Below are positions 33,633 through 41,417 of a stretch of 48,143 nucleotides of DNA, in pieces. Position numbers and translations under genes: made by a program. Positions within the stretch are counted from its first letter, which is position 1. Every line of letters begins with the position of its first letter. The notes under the pieces are model-generated. The model saw nothing but the letters and a program-made list of their open reading frames with translations. It did not search any database and was not told the origin of the DNA. Origin of the DNA: an uncultured Fibrobacter sp. (lineage in GTDB: Bacteria > Fibrobacterota > Fibrobacteria > Fibrobacterales > Fibrobacteraceae); assembly GCA_900313675.1 (NCBI GenBank), contig OMSO01000035.1, positions 1-48,143 on the forward strand, in the 5' to 3' direction.

Positions 33633-34628
33633 TCAGAATAGAAACATGGAATCTTCGCCTAGGTTCAGGCACACGCGGTTGCGGCCTGATTCCTTGGCGT
33701 GGTATAGGGCGTCGTCTGCCCGCTTGATGATAGATTCCACGGTGTCGCCGGATTGACGTTCCGTAAAACCGACACTGATAGTAACGGTTATCACCTCGCC
33801 AGAAGAAAGGGCAACGCGAATCTTTTCTACTCCCGCACGCAATCTTTCTGCAATGATTTTGGCGTTGTCTACGGTGGTGTTGGGCAGGAATACCGTGAAT
33901 TCTTCGCCTCCGTAGCGTACTGGCATGTCACTAGGTCTGAGGCATCGGGTGATTTCTTGCGCTACGGCAATAAGAACTTGGTCGCCGGCCAAGTGCCCAT
34001 AGGTGTCGTTGATGTTCTTAAAATGGTCGATGTCCAGCATGAATGCAGACAGGCTGAAATTACCGTCATTGCTGCGCTTGAGTTCTCTAGTATAGGTCTC
34101 TTCAAGCCAGCGACGATTGTGTAGTCCTGTCAAGGAATCCACCTTGGCGTTTTCTTCAATGCAGCGGATGTGGTATTCTTCTTCGCAAACGACCTTATTG
34201 TTGTTGCGTAACCTTCTGCTCAAAAGCTGCAAGAAGTTTAGGCAAAGATCATGGGACGCGTTGAGCATGGCGAGAGCGATATCTGCATCGATGACCAACA
34301 AGGTGCTTTTCTCTTTGGCAAAAACTTGAGCGCTGGGTTTCACGTTGTCAAAGATGGACATTTCACCTGCGCAATGCCCAGGCAAAATGAAATCAGAAAA
34401 AGAACCGCCCTTAGAGCTTAAGACGACTTCTAGTTTGCCGTCCAATAACACCAACAGCTTTCTTTCTGGTTGGTTGGGGTCAATGAGTAGTGTTCCCGGT
34501 TCAGCCGTGATTTTTTTGCAACTGAGCAGGTAGCCTGCTAAACTTTCAAAGGATACATTCTTGAAGATGTCTGTCTTCAAGAATTGCGCCCTTGAAATCG
34601 GGAGGGTTTCCAGCTCGTTTGTAGTCAT
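33633..34628 (-). CDS. Diguanylate cyclase with N-terminal cyclic-nucleotide-binding domain
   Basis: A 331-residue cytoplasmic enzyme that would make c-di-GMP. Residues ~20-140 form a cNMP-binding (CRP-like) domain with the GxLLI...LLDGKLEVV...HCAGEMSIFDN pattern. A short coiled linker leads to the GGDEF domain (about 160-325) with DSLTGLHNRR, the active-site loop GGEEF (240-244) and an intact inhibitory I-site RPSD (231-234, 5 residues upstream), so activity and product inhibition are expected. It is the last gene of a minus-strand operon, starting 2 bp after the outer-membrane protein gene. The cNMP domain suggests control by a second nucleotide or small ligand. Confidence 0.92.
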   Translation of the reverse strand: MTTNELETLPISRAQFLKTDIFKNVSFESLAGYLLSCKKITAEPGTLLIDPNQPERKLLVLLDGKLEVVLSSKGGSFSDFILPGHCAGEMSIFDNVKPSAQVFAKEKSTLLVIDADIALAMLNASHDLCLNFLQLLSRRLRNNNKVVCEEEYHIRCIEENAKVDSLTGLHNRRWLEETYTRELKRSNDGNFSLSAFMLDIDHFKNINDTYGHLAGDQVLIAVAQEITRCLRPSDMPVRYGGEEFTVFLPNTTVDNAKIIAERLRAGVEKIRVALSSGEVITVTISVGFTERQSGDTVESIIKRADDALYHAKESGRNRVCLNLGEDSMFLF

Positions 34629-34630
34629 GA

Positions 34631-35878
34631 CTAGAAACCTAGGCTCAATTCGACCATGTAGATTCGCTGTTCGTCCTGGCCTGTGTAGTAGCCCAGTTCT
34701 TCGGCCCAGGTTGCAAATTCAAGGGTGAAGAACTGCAGAACCTCTAGAGCGATACCACCGGCAGGGTAACCTCCCTTGAAACCGCCAGATAGGCGGAGTG
34801 CTAGAGCTCGGACTCCGTAGTAGTAGCCAGGCCAGGCAATCAGGTTCTGTTCAACTTCAAAACCGAAATTAATGTGAGAAAGAGGTTTATAGTTGTTTGT
34901 GCTGTTTACAATGTCGGCAAAGTCCATGGCAATGTTGAACTTATGGCCATAACCCGTGTTCTTGTTGAAGAATCTAGGGCTGTAGTTTGCACCTACGGTC
35001 CAGTTAGGCGTAATTTTATCCCCAGCAAGTTCTTTGAAATAGATGTCTCTTAGGGATGTGCCGACTCTGACTTCGCGGGTGAGCTGATAAAGAACGCCTA
35101 AGTCGATACCCATGGAAATGGAATTGAAATCAAAGATGTTATCCGTGGCGTCGTGGTAGCGATCTTCAAGGGTGTCTTGCATGGTGTCGTAATTCAAGAT
35201 GTCGACTGTAAGCATTTCTACCTTGTGACGCTTGACTGCCTTTGCGCCGATACCCACGGAGAGGTTGTCCGTGAAGCCGTAAGAAATACCGCCCTGGACA
35301 ACTCCATCGACATAGAAGGTGTCAATGGCCATATTGGGTAACACAATGCCTGCATCCAGGTAGGGTGCCACGTTTGCATCTACCCAGACCGCACCACCAA
35401 TGCCATGGAAAGCCATTTCAGCATCGAACTTCAACTTCATGGCGAGGCTCTTGTGGTCATAGCTGTTTACCTGGTGCATCAGTTCCGGGTGACTGGATAG
35501 GGAGTCCATCAGAACTGTTGATGCCTTGAGGCCGTTTGCTGCAGCCGCATCGGAGGCACCTTGGTAGATCCTCTGCAGGTCCTTAGCCACGTTGTAGGTG
35601 TGAAAGTAAGTTTCAAAAGGCCCTGCACCACCCAGGTTCAAACGCATGTCGGCATAGTTGCGTGGATAAAAGCCTGTTTCGGGGAATTTGTCGTAGTTTC
35701 CCAGCTTGTTGATCTGAGTCAAACCTGCGTAGTTAAAGTAGATTGCTTCTTTGTCGTCGACAACGGCCACATGAGCGTTACCCATGGCTTCGGCACGTAG
35801 AGAATGGTGCGTCGGTGCCTTGAGAGCAAAAGCGAAAGATGCAAGGCTTAGCGTAAAAAGTATTAGTATCCGTTTCAT
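34631..35878 (-). CDS. Outer-membrane beta-barrel protein (PorV/UPF0164-like)
   Basis: A 415-residue protein with signal peptide MKRILILFTLSLASFAFA and a mature start KAPTHHSLRAEAMGNAHVAVVDDKEAIYFNYAG. The latter is the 'gmGgA.vA..dd..a.yyNPAg' pattern of FadL/PorV/TraF-type barrels. Repeated amphipathic strands continue to a C-terminus ending in phenylalanine (MVELSLGF). The exact family is uncertain. Its ATG overlaps the stop of the TPR lipoprotein gene (35875-35878), and a cNMP-GGDEF gene follows after 2 bp, so the three are probably made together. Possible roles are transport or anchoring of an outer-membrane complex. Confidence 0.75.
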   Translation of the reverse strand: MKRILILFTLSLASFAFALKAPTHHSLRAEAMGNAHVAVVDDKEAIYFNYAGLTQINKLGNYDKFPETGFYPRNYADMRLNLGGAGPFETYFHTYNVAKDLQRIYQGASDAAAANGLKASTVLMDSLSSHPELMHQVNSYDHKSLAMKLKFDAEMAFHGIGGAVWVDANVAPYLDAGIVLPNMAIDTFYVDGVVQGGISYGFTDNLSVGIGAKAVKRHKVEMLTVDILNYDTMQDTLEDRYHDATDNIFDFNSISMGIDLGVLYQLTREVRVGTSLRDIYFKELAGDKITPNWTVGANYSPRFFNKNTGYGHKFNIAMDFADIVNSTNNYKPLSHINFGFEVEQNLIAWPGYYYGVRALALRLSGGFKGGYPAGGIALEVLQFFTLEFATWAEELGYYTGQDEQRIYMVELSLGF

Positions 35879-37233
35879 TCTTGATACCTCACTTTTTGTG
35901 CTTCAAGGATTCTCTGGAAGTCGCTTTCTGAATAACGGACCCAACAGCCTCCGATGGTTTCTTGTCGATATTGGAGACTATATTTGCCTTCATAATCTAT
36001 GGCAACAGCGTGTTTTAATTCTTGGAAAGTTTCAAATGGAAGTCCCTGGGGGTTGAAGATTAGGTCTGCGGCGAACCTGAACCGGTGGTCCCCATTTTCA
36101 ACCCTTCTGCGATATTCTGGATAAATAAAGTCCCATTCTTCGTTGTTGGCAGTTCTGCCATCCATATCAATATCTACGTTTCTGTATTTGTTATTTGGCC
36201 CAACAGAACGAATAATCATTAGGTTCTCAGTTCCTTGTCTATGAGCAATAGCATTCTTGGCAATGGTCATCTCGTCATAGACAAATTGGTCGGACTGGTC
36301 TCGAGGATCCTCGTCAATTTCGCCATCTCCGTCATTGTCTTGTCCGTCAATGATTTCTTCGTCATTGCATCCATCGCCGTCTTCATCCACGGACTGGCTG
36401 TATCCTGTGAAAGAAATGACTGTGGATAATTTCTTTTCGTTTTCGGCAGGAGTGTCTCCAATTTGGGTGATGCTGCTCATTGCGTCGCAAGAGGCTCCCA
36501 TGGTCACATTCTTGCCTTCCTCGGTAAGCATGGAGCCGAACCCTGGCAGGAGCTGCCCTGCTATGGATCCCATGGATTGAGGCTGTTGGGCGCATGTCGA
36601 AAAGAATTCATGAAGGGATTCCAGGGTCTCGGTGGACTTGTTCCCGTGAAGCCCGTTCAGGATGTCCCCCAGATTGCATTGGGCTTCGCCGGTCACGGCA
36701 TTGACAGAGGCACAGGCCGGTATGTCGGGCATGACTTTACGCAAGACAAGCATAGTTTTGAACAATTGTAAAATCATGTAACTGTCGGAAACGTTCTTAT
36801 AACTCACGACGCCGTCAAGTTGTCCAGTTGTGTCAAGTGTGATGAACACTTTCATGAAATCAAGAATAGTGTCGATGCTGTATTGGTATTTTGCTGCTGT
36901 CCCATCGCTCATTTTTGAAATGGGCATGGAATTGCTTCCCTCGGTATTGACGTACTTGAGGAGCTCAAAGGAGTTGATTTCCTGAAGGTTCAGTTTTGCC
37001 TTGGCAAGACCGTACCATGCTTCGGAATGGCTTGAGTCGGCTTCGATGGCCTTGCTGAAATAGTAGGCGGCCTCGGAGTAGTCGTTTGCCCGGAACTTTT
37101 GATACCCTTCGTACGTCAGGGCATTTGCGTCACCGGAATCGATATTTGCTGAACCTGTGGGATTAAACAGATTGCAACCCACAATCCCTAGGATTAGCGT
37201 ACATAAGAAACAGATCGAAAGTTTTATTTTCAT
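35875..37233 (-). CDS. TPR-containing lipoprotein with Asp-rich calcium-binding-like repeats
   Basis: A 452-residue lipoprotein: signal peptide with lipobox (IVG-C, Cys20), TPR-like helices (about 38-85, ALTYEGYQKFRANDYSEAAYYFSKAIEADSSHSEAWYGLAKAKL, quoted here only to identify the region), a helical middle, and an Asp-rich stretch (about 290-320, including DNDGDGEIDED) like thrombospondin type-3/EF-hand calcium loops. The C-terminal ~110 residues are unassigned. It is the first gene of a three-gene operon with an outer-membrane barrel and a GGDEF protein. TATCTTTA (37262-37269) and a 28-nt leader precede the ATG. A scaffold role at the outer membrane is inferred from the TPRs. Confidence 0.72.
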   Translation of the reverse strand: MKIKLSICFLCTLILGIVGCNLFNPTGSANIDSGDANALTYEGYQKFRANDYSEAAYYFSKAIEADSSHSEAWYGLAKAKLNLQEINSFELLKYVNTEGSNSMPISKMSDGTAAKYQYSIDTILDFMKVFITLDTTGQLDGVVSYKNVSDSYMILQLFKTMLVLRKVMPDIPACASVNAVTGEAQCNLGDILNGLHGNKSTETLESLHEFFSTCAQQPQSMGSIAGQLLPGFGSMLTEEGKNVTMGASCDAMSSITQIGDTPAENEKKLSTVISFTGYSQSVDEDGDGCNDEEIIDGQDNDGDGEIDEDPRDQSDQFVYDEMTIAKNAIAHRQGTENLMIIRSVGPNNKYRNVDIDMDGRTANNEEWDFIYPEYRRRVENGDHRFRFAADLIFNPQGLPFETFQELKHAVAIDYEGKYSLQYRQETIGGCWVRYSESDFQRILEAQKVRYQE

Positions 37234-37261
37234 AGGTCATTCTAGATGTTCTAGTCCTTTA

Positions 37262-37269
37262 TAAAGATA
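37262..37269 (-). promoter_or_regulatory. -7-like promoter element of the lipoprotein-barrel-GGDEF operon
   Basis: TATCTTTA on the minus strand, 28 nt before the ATG at 37233. The leader holds a weak AAAGGA at its 5' end and a 5-bp CTAGA/TCTAG hairpin. The 37234-37403 spacer is otherwise T-rich divergent promoter DNA without a gene. Confidence 0.4.
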
Positions 37270-37403
37270 ACTTTCTTCTTACAAAAAAGAACATAAATCA
37301 ATCCTTTTTTCGCTTTTTTGGGGCGAAAATCCGTTTTTTTGCTGTTTTTGTAGTAAAAATGCCGTTTTTTGCTAGAAAACGTGAAATCATCTGCCGAAGT
37401 AAA

Positions 37404-37411
37404 TATATTTG
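37404..37411 (+). promoter_or_regulatory. -7-like promoter element of the YkgJ/SprT-like pair
   Basis: TATATTTG, an exact TAnnTTTG match, lies exactly 5 nt before the ATG at 37417 with no Shine-Dalgarno site. Confidence 0.5.
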
Positions 37412-37416
37412 GTGCC

Positions 37417-38169
37417 ATGAGTTTGTGCGAGGAATACTTCCCGACCAGGGCGTACACCAATGCGGTGAGTAGGCTCGGACAGCTCTTGTCCAAGGAACGG
37501 GATCGCCTCGATTCTGTGGCGCAATCTCTTGGACGGAAATCTGCGATCGGTCCAGACAACTTGGCGGTGCAGGTTCCCATGATTGTGGACTTTGCCAAAG
37601 AATACCACAGGGCCTATTCCCTCTATTTGGAGGCGGTATTGCCCCAGCATAAGAATGGAATCAAGTGTGGCCCTTCTTGCGGAAATTGCTGCCACCATTA
37701 CCCCATGTCTGTAGAGCCCTTTGAACTGGTTTACCTGTATTCAAATTTAAGGCCCCGAGATGACTTCATGTCTGTCATGGAAGAATGCCAAATGCGGGCG
37801 AAACTGTTTGAAGGTCTCCTGAGCAAGCGCTTGGCGGAGTCTGATTCCGAGGATGATGCCGAAGATAGGGCCCTCCACGATTATTTTTCCCGGTGGAAGG
37901 CGTGCCCATTTTCCTCGCCCCAAGGGGATTGCAGAATATACCCCTTGCGTCCGGTGTCGTGCCGCATGTACTTTAGCGAGACTCACCCGAAATACTGCGT
38001 GCCGGAATATTTGCAGACCGAAAAGAACGAAAGCTTTGTGGTGTATATGCCAGACCATATCGAAGAGGCTCTGGGTGGCATTTCGGAACATTATGCAGAC
38101 TTGGAATTGCCTGAAAGTTACTTCGGCGGGCTCCTGTCCATGAACCTTTATGAGGGTGTTTTCTCGTGA
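37417..38169 (+). CDS. YkgJ-family cysteine-cluster protein
   Basis: A 250-residue cytoplasmic protein of the YkgJ/UPF0153 (putative zinc/iron-chelating) family. The first cluster is CGPSCGNCC (Cys84, 88, 91, 92). The second comprises CPF (Cys162), CRIYPLRPVSCR (Cys171, 181) and Cys193, which matches the family pattern C-P-x..C-x-I-Y-x-x-R-P-x-x-C-R. The first ~75 residues and an acidic insertion (SDSEDDAEDR) are extra. The biochemical role of the family is not established. ATG 37417 is 5 nt after TATATTTG. The stop overlaps the ATG of the SprT-like gene (TGATG), so they are translationally coupled. Confidence 0.8.
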   Translation: MSLCEEYFPTRAYTNAVSRLGQLLSKERDRLDSVAQSLGRKSAIGPDNLAVQVPMIVDFAKEYHRAYSLYLEAVLPQHKNGIKCGPSCGNCCHHYPMSVEPFELVYLYSNLRPRDDFMSVMEECQMRAKLFEGLLSKRLAESDSEDDAEDRALHDYFSRWKACPFSSPQGDCRIYPLRPVSCRMYFSETHPKYCVPEYLQTEKNESFVVYMPDHIEEALGGISEHYADLELPESYFGGLLSMNLYEGVFS

Positions 38170-38978
38170 TGGGCGAGGGACAGATGGACTTGTTCGGCCA
38201 GCTGGACCTTTTCGGTTCGGCGGCGTCCCAGGTCTATGAGCCAGCGGTCAAGAAAATTTCGGCAGAAAGTTCCGAAAACGGTCTGGTGACTTTCAAGTAC
38301 AATCCCCGCATGAAAAAGAGCATCCGCTGTGTAGGAGGCTTCTTGTTCGGCCATCCGGAGGTGCTCTTGCCGGGGTATATGAAGGCTCCGGAATTTGCCC
38401 AGGCTCGGGAAATTGCTGCCGAATGGGCGGAACACGCCATCCGTCGAAAGACCCAGAAGAACAAGCTTGCCATTAAAGAACTGGTGAACCGCTTTTGGAC
38501 GGTGGTAGACCAGGTACTGGCGGACAAGGGGGAAAAGACCTTGGAGTCCCGCAGCAGAATCCCGCCCATACGTCCCAAGGGAACCTATCACGACTTGAAC
38601 CAGGTGCTTGCTGCGGTCAATGATACTTATTTCAACGGTGAACTGACCTGCCGTATTACCTGGAGTAACAGGGTGGGTGGCCTAAGCTTCCACTCCATGC
38701 GAAAGGACCCTCTGACGGGTGAAGATTTTCACCTGATAAGCATCAGCAAGGGTTACGATGCCAAGAACTGCCCGTTTTACGCCGTTGCGGGGGTTGTCTA
38801 TCACGAGTGCCTCCATGTGGTGATTCCTGTGGAGGAGCGCAATGGCCGCCGGGTGGTTCACGGTCGGCAGTTCCGTCAGCGTGAAAAGCGTTATATCTAT
38901 TTTGACGAGTGGATAAAGTGGCATAAGGAGGTTCTGCCCAGGAACATCCGTGCCATGCGCAGGGGGAAAGAGTTGTGA
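38169..38978 (+). CDS. SprT-like zinc metalloprotease-domain protein
   Basis: A 269-residue protein whose second half looks like SprT/WSS1-type zinc peptidases: LNQVLAAVNDTYFNGELTCRITWSNR precedes the HExxH motif in YHECLHVVIP (HECLH 212-216), followed by a His in GRQFRQREKRY. SprT-like proteins elsewhere process proteins crosslinked to DNA or act as small peptidases; here the substrate is unknown. The N-terminal ~130 residues are unassigned. ATG 38169 is selected (overlap TGATG with the cysteine-cluster gene) over GTG 38166. The TGA stop lies inside a GTGAGTT-type heptamer array that continues past the gene. Confidence 0.75.
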   Translation: MGEGQMDLFGQLDLFGSAASQVYEPAVKKISAESSENGLVTFKYNPRMKKSIRCVGGFLFGHPEVLLPGYMKAPEFAQAREIAAEWAEHAIRRKTQKNKLAIKELVNRFWTVVDQVLADKGEKTLESRSRIPPIRPKGTYHDLNQVLAAVNDTYFNGELTCRITWSNRVGGLSFHSMRKDPLTGEDFHLISISKGYDAKNCPFYAVAGVVYHECLHVVIPVEERNGRRVVHGRQFRQREKRYIYFDEWIKWHKEVLPRNIRAMRRGKEL

Positions 38979-39017
38979 GTAATGAGTTGTGAGTTCTTAT
39001 AGTTGCGCCCTTGGCGC
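38970..39017. repeat. Heptamer array at a stop codon plus GC hairpin
   Basis: Four 7-bp units at 38970-38997 (GAGTTGT, GAGTAAT, GAGTTGT, GAGTTCT). The first two contain the TGA stop of the SprT-like gene. A GCGCC-CTT-GGCGC hairpin follows at 39005-39017. The units match the array at 30363-30411. Confidence 0.7.
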
Positions 39018-39089
39018 CAAACCAGGCCCAAGTGTTGATAAATGCTTCAAAATCTAGGTGAAAAGCTATTTGAAAAAAAAAGGAATAAA

Positions 39090-40208
39090 ATGACAGATCC
39101 AAGAATTACAAAACTTGCAGAGAATCTAATCAACAATGCCATCGGTCTTAAGACGGGGGAGAACATCCTTATCGAGACCACGGACACTCCGGACGAAGTT
39201 TCTACGGAACTGGTGAAGGCTGTGACCAAAGCAGGCGGAAATGCCTTTGTGCACAACTACCGCGGGCGAGTTCGTCGCGAAATGATCAAGTCTGCTACAG
39301 AAGAACAGATGAAACTCCAGGCGGATTTAGCTCTGGCCGAGATGCAGAAAATGCAGGCCTATATCGCCATCCGCGGGGCCGACAACGCCCTCGAAAATTG
39401 CGATATCGACAGCGCCAAAATGCTCAGTTACCGCAAAATTACGGATCCCGTGTTGAACTACCGTGTGGATAAGACCCGCTGGTGTGTGCTCCGCTGGCCG
39501 AACCCTTCCATGGCCCAGGGCGCCAAGATGAGCACGGAAGCTTTTGAGGACTTTTACTTTGAAGCCTGCCTGGCTGACTACCCGAAGATGGCCAAGGCCG
39601 CCCAGAACCTGGTGGACCTCATGAACCGCACCGACAAGGTGCGCCTTGTGGCCAAGGGCACGGACTTGACGTTTAGCATCAAGGACATCCCGGCCATACC
39701 CTGCTGCGGTAACATGAATATCCCCGATGGCGAAGTCTATACGGCCCCGGTTCGGAACAGTGTAAACGGAGTCATTCAGTACAATACGCCCACCCTTTAC
39801 GACGGCAAGTATTTCAGCAATATCCGCCTGGAATTCAAGGACGGGAAGATTGTGAACGCCACTTGCGAATCTGGTGACAATGTGGCTATGAACGCTTTGT
39901 TTGATACCGATGAGGGAGCCCGTTATGTGGGTGAATTTGCTGTCGGTTTCAACCCGTTTGTGAACGCTCCCATGTGTGACATTCTCTTTGACGAAAAGAT
40001 TGCGGGTTCTATCCACTTTACACCAGGCCGCTGCTACGAAGAAGCGCCTAACGGCAACGTCAGTTCTATCCATTGGGACCTGGTGCTGATTATGCGTCCG
40101 GAATACGGTGGCGGCGAAATCTGGTTCGACGACAAGCTCATCCGCAAGGACGGCCTGTTCGTCGTGGACGAACTCAAGTGCCTGAACCCGGACCAACTGG
40201 GAAAATGA
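39090..40208 (+). CDS. Aminopeptidase, family M29 (AmpS/AmpT-like)
   Basis: A 372-residue cytoplasmic metallo-aminopeptidase releasing N-terminal residues from peptides. It shows the M29 layout: an N-terminal LAENLINNAIGLKTGENILIE start, NMNIPDGEVYTAP, GEFAVGFNPFVN (metal-ligand Glu), GSIHFTPGRCYEEAPNGNVSSIHWDL (metal-ligand His residues), and a C-terminal DDKLIRKDGLFV. It is slightly shorter than the ~410-residue norm. ATG 39090 is chosen: a purine-rich AAAAAAAAAGGAATAAA lies directly before it, whereas the extended 5' frame looks non-coding. It is a single gene with a good rho-independent terminator 24 bp after the stop. Confidence 0.9.
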   Translation: MTDPRITKLAENLINNAIGLKTGENILIETTDTPDEVSTELVKAVTKAGGNAFVHNYRGRVRREMIKSATEEQMKLQADLALAEMQKMQAYIAIRGADNALENCDIDSAKMLSYRKITDPVLNYRVDKTRWCVLRWPNPSMAQGAKMSTEAFEDFYFEACLADYPKMAKAAQNLVDLMNRTDKVRLVAKGTDLTFSIKDIPAIPCCGNMNIPDGEVYTAPVRNSVNGVIQYNTPTLYDGKYFSNIRLEFKDGKIVNATCESGDNVAMNALFDTDEGARYVGEFAVGFNPFVNAPMCDILFDEKIAGSIHFTPGRCYEEAPNGNVSSIHWDLVLIMRPEYGGGEIWFDDKLIRKDGLFVVDELKCLNPDQLGK

Positions 40209-40231
40209 CGCTTTGCGTCATCCTGAGAAAA

Positions 40232-40258
40232 AAGCCGTCCTTTTCGGGACGGCTTTTT
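40232..40258 (+). terminator. Rho-independent terminator of the M29 aminopeptidase gene
   Basis: AAGCCGTCC, loop TTTTCG, GGACGGCTT, then TTTT, with an A-run before the stem. A weaker ATGACG/CGTCAT hairpin lies just upstream (40205-40221). Confidence 0.88.
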
Positions 40259-40275
40259 GATGTTTGAAAAAGATG

Positions 40276-40383
40276 ATCCCCGCCTTCGCGGGGATGACAC
40301 CCGGGATTACACACCCTTGGCCAAGATTTGGACTCCTTCGGAGTCCGATGCTTTCGGCTCGGTCATGCCCATGCAAGCATGGG
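40276..40383. repeat. Cluster of three short GC palindromes between M29 gene and asd
   Basis: Palindromes at 40276-40295 (ATCCCCGC-cttc-GCGGGGAT), 40331-40345 (GACTCC-ttc-GGAGTC) and 40368-40383 (CCCATGC-aa-GCATGGG). The first shares its full 8-bp stem with 45018-45037. No gene is seen in this 189-bp spacer; the hairpins may serve as 3'-end structure of asd. Confidence 0.65.
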
Positions 40384-40397
40384 CGCGACTCTCGCCT

Positions 40398-41408
40398 TTA
40401 CAGCATCTCACCAATCTGCACGGCGTTGAGGGCAGCGCCCTTGCGGATCTGGTCACCGGTGAGCCACAGCGTGTTGCTGTTGTCGTCGGCCAGGTCCTTG
40501 CGGATACGGCCAACGAACACGTTGTCCTTGCCGGCGCTTTCCAGCGGCATGGGGTAGACGTAGTTCTGCGGATCGTCCTTAAGGGTCACGCCCGGGGCGT
40601 TCTTCAAAGCGTTGCGGATTTCTTCCACAGAGACCGGACGTTCCGTTTCGAACCACACGGATTCGGAGTGAGAACGCAGCGAGCTCACGCGCACGCAGGT
40701 AGCGCTGGTACGCACATCGGAGTGCATAATCTTGCGCGTTTCGTTGAACATCTTCATTTCTTCCTTCGTGTAGTCGTTTTCCGTCATCTTGTCGATCTGC
40801 GGAATCACGTTGTAGGCAAGCTGGAAGGGAAACTTCGCGATGTGGGTGGTGGTGCCCGTCTCGATGATGTCCTTGTACTGCTGCTTCAGTTCTTCCATGG
40901 CGATGGCGCCTGCGCCGCTGGCACTCTGGTAAGAGGAAATGTGAATCTTCTTGATGTGGGAAATCTTCTCGATGGGGTTCAGCACCACGACCATCATGAT
41001 GGTCGTGCAGTTCGGGTTGGCGATAATGCCCTTGCCGCCGTTTTCAGCCTTGTAGAGCTTGATGTCTTCGGGGTTCACTTCGGGCACGACCAGCGGGACC
41101 TTCGGGTCCATGCGGAAGAAGCTGGTGTTATCGACCACCACGGCACCGTTTTCCACGGCGATGGGGGCGAATTCCTGGGAAATCGCTGCACCGGCGGAGC
41201 TGAGCACCAGGTCGATACCCTTGAAAGAATCCTTGTTCAGGACTTCGCACTTGAGGGTTTCGCCCTTGAACTTGAATTCCTTGCCTGCGCTACGTTCGGA
41301 GGCGAGGAGCTTGAGGCTCTGCAGCGGGAAGTTGCGTTCCTCGAGGATGGAGAGGATTTCCTGGCCGACGGCGCCGGTGGCACCCATAATGGCTACGTTG
41401 CGAATCAT
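40398..41408 (-). CDS. asd: Aspartate-semialdehyde dehydrogenase
   Basis: A 336-residue NADP-dependent enzyme making aspartate semialdehyde for lysine/diaminopimelate, threonine and methionine. Signatures: nucleotide-binding GATGAVGQ (9-16), NTSFFRMDPKVPLVVPEVN, active-site Cys134 in NPNCTTI, Gln/Ser region SYQSASGAG, and RTSATCVRV followed by HSESVWFETE with the catalytic His. Length is normal. AAAGG about 6 nt before the ATG acts as the ribosome-binding site. It is the third gene of an apparent ssb - membrane protein - asd operon on the minus strand (9-bp gap). Confidence 0.96.
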   Translation of the reverse strand: MIRNVAIMGATGAVGQEILSILEERNFPLQSLKLLASERSAGKEFKFKGETLKCEVLNKDSFKGIDLVLSSAGAAISQEFAPIAVENGAVVVDNTSFFRMDPKVPLVVPEVNPEDIKLYKAENGGKGIIANPNCTTIMMVVVLNPIEKISHIKKIHISSYQSASGAGAIAMEELKQQYKDIIETGTTTHIAKFPFQLAYNVIPQIDKMTENDYTKEEMKMFNETRKIMHSDVRTSATCVRVSSLRSHSESVWFETERPVSVEEIRNALKNAPGVTLKDDPQNYVYPMPLESAGKDNVFVGRIRKDLADDNSNTLWLTGDQIRKGAALNAVQIGEML

Positions 41409-41417
41409 AATTAACCT

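Noticed and set aside
37270..37403. Riboswitch or small RNA in the T-rich divergent spacer
   Set aside because: Only T/A runs, a short repeated CCGTTTTTT(T)GCT and a weak TTTTT/AAAAA stem are seen; no conserved core.
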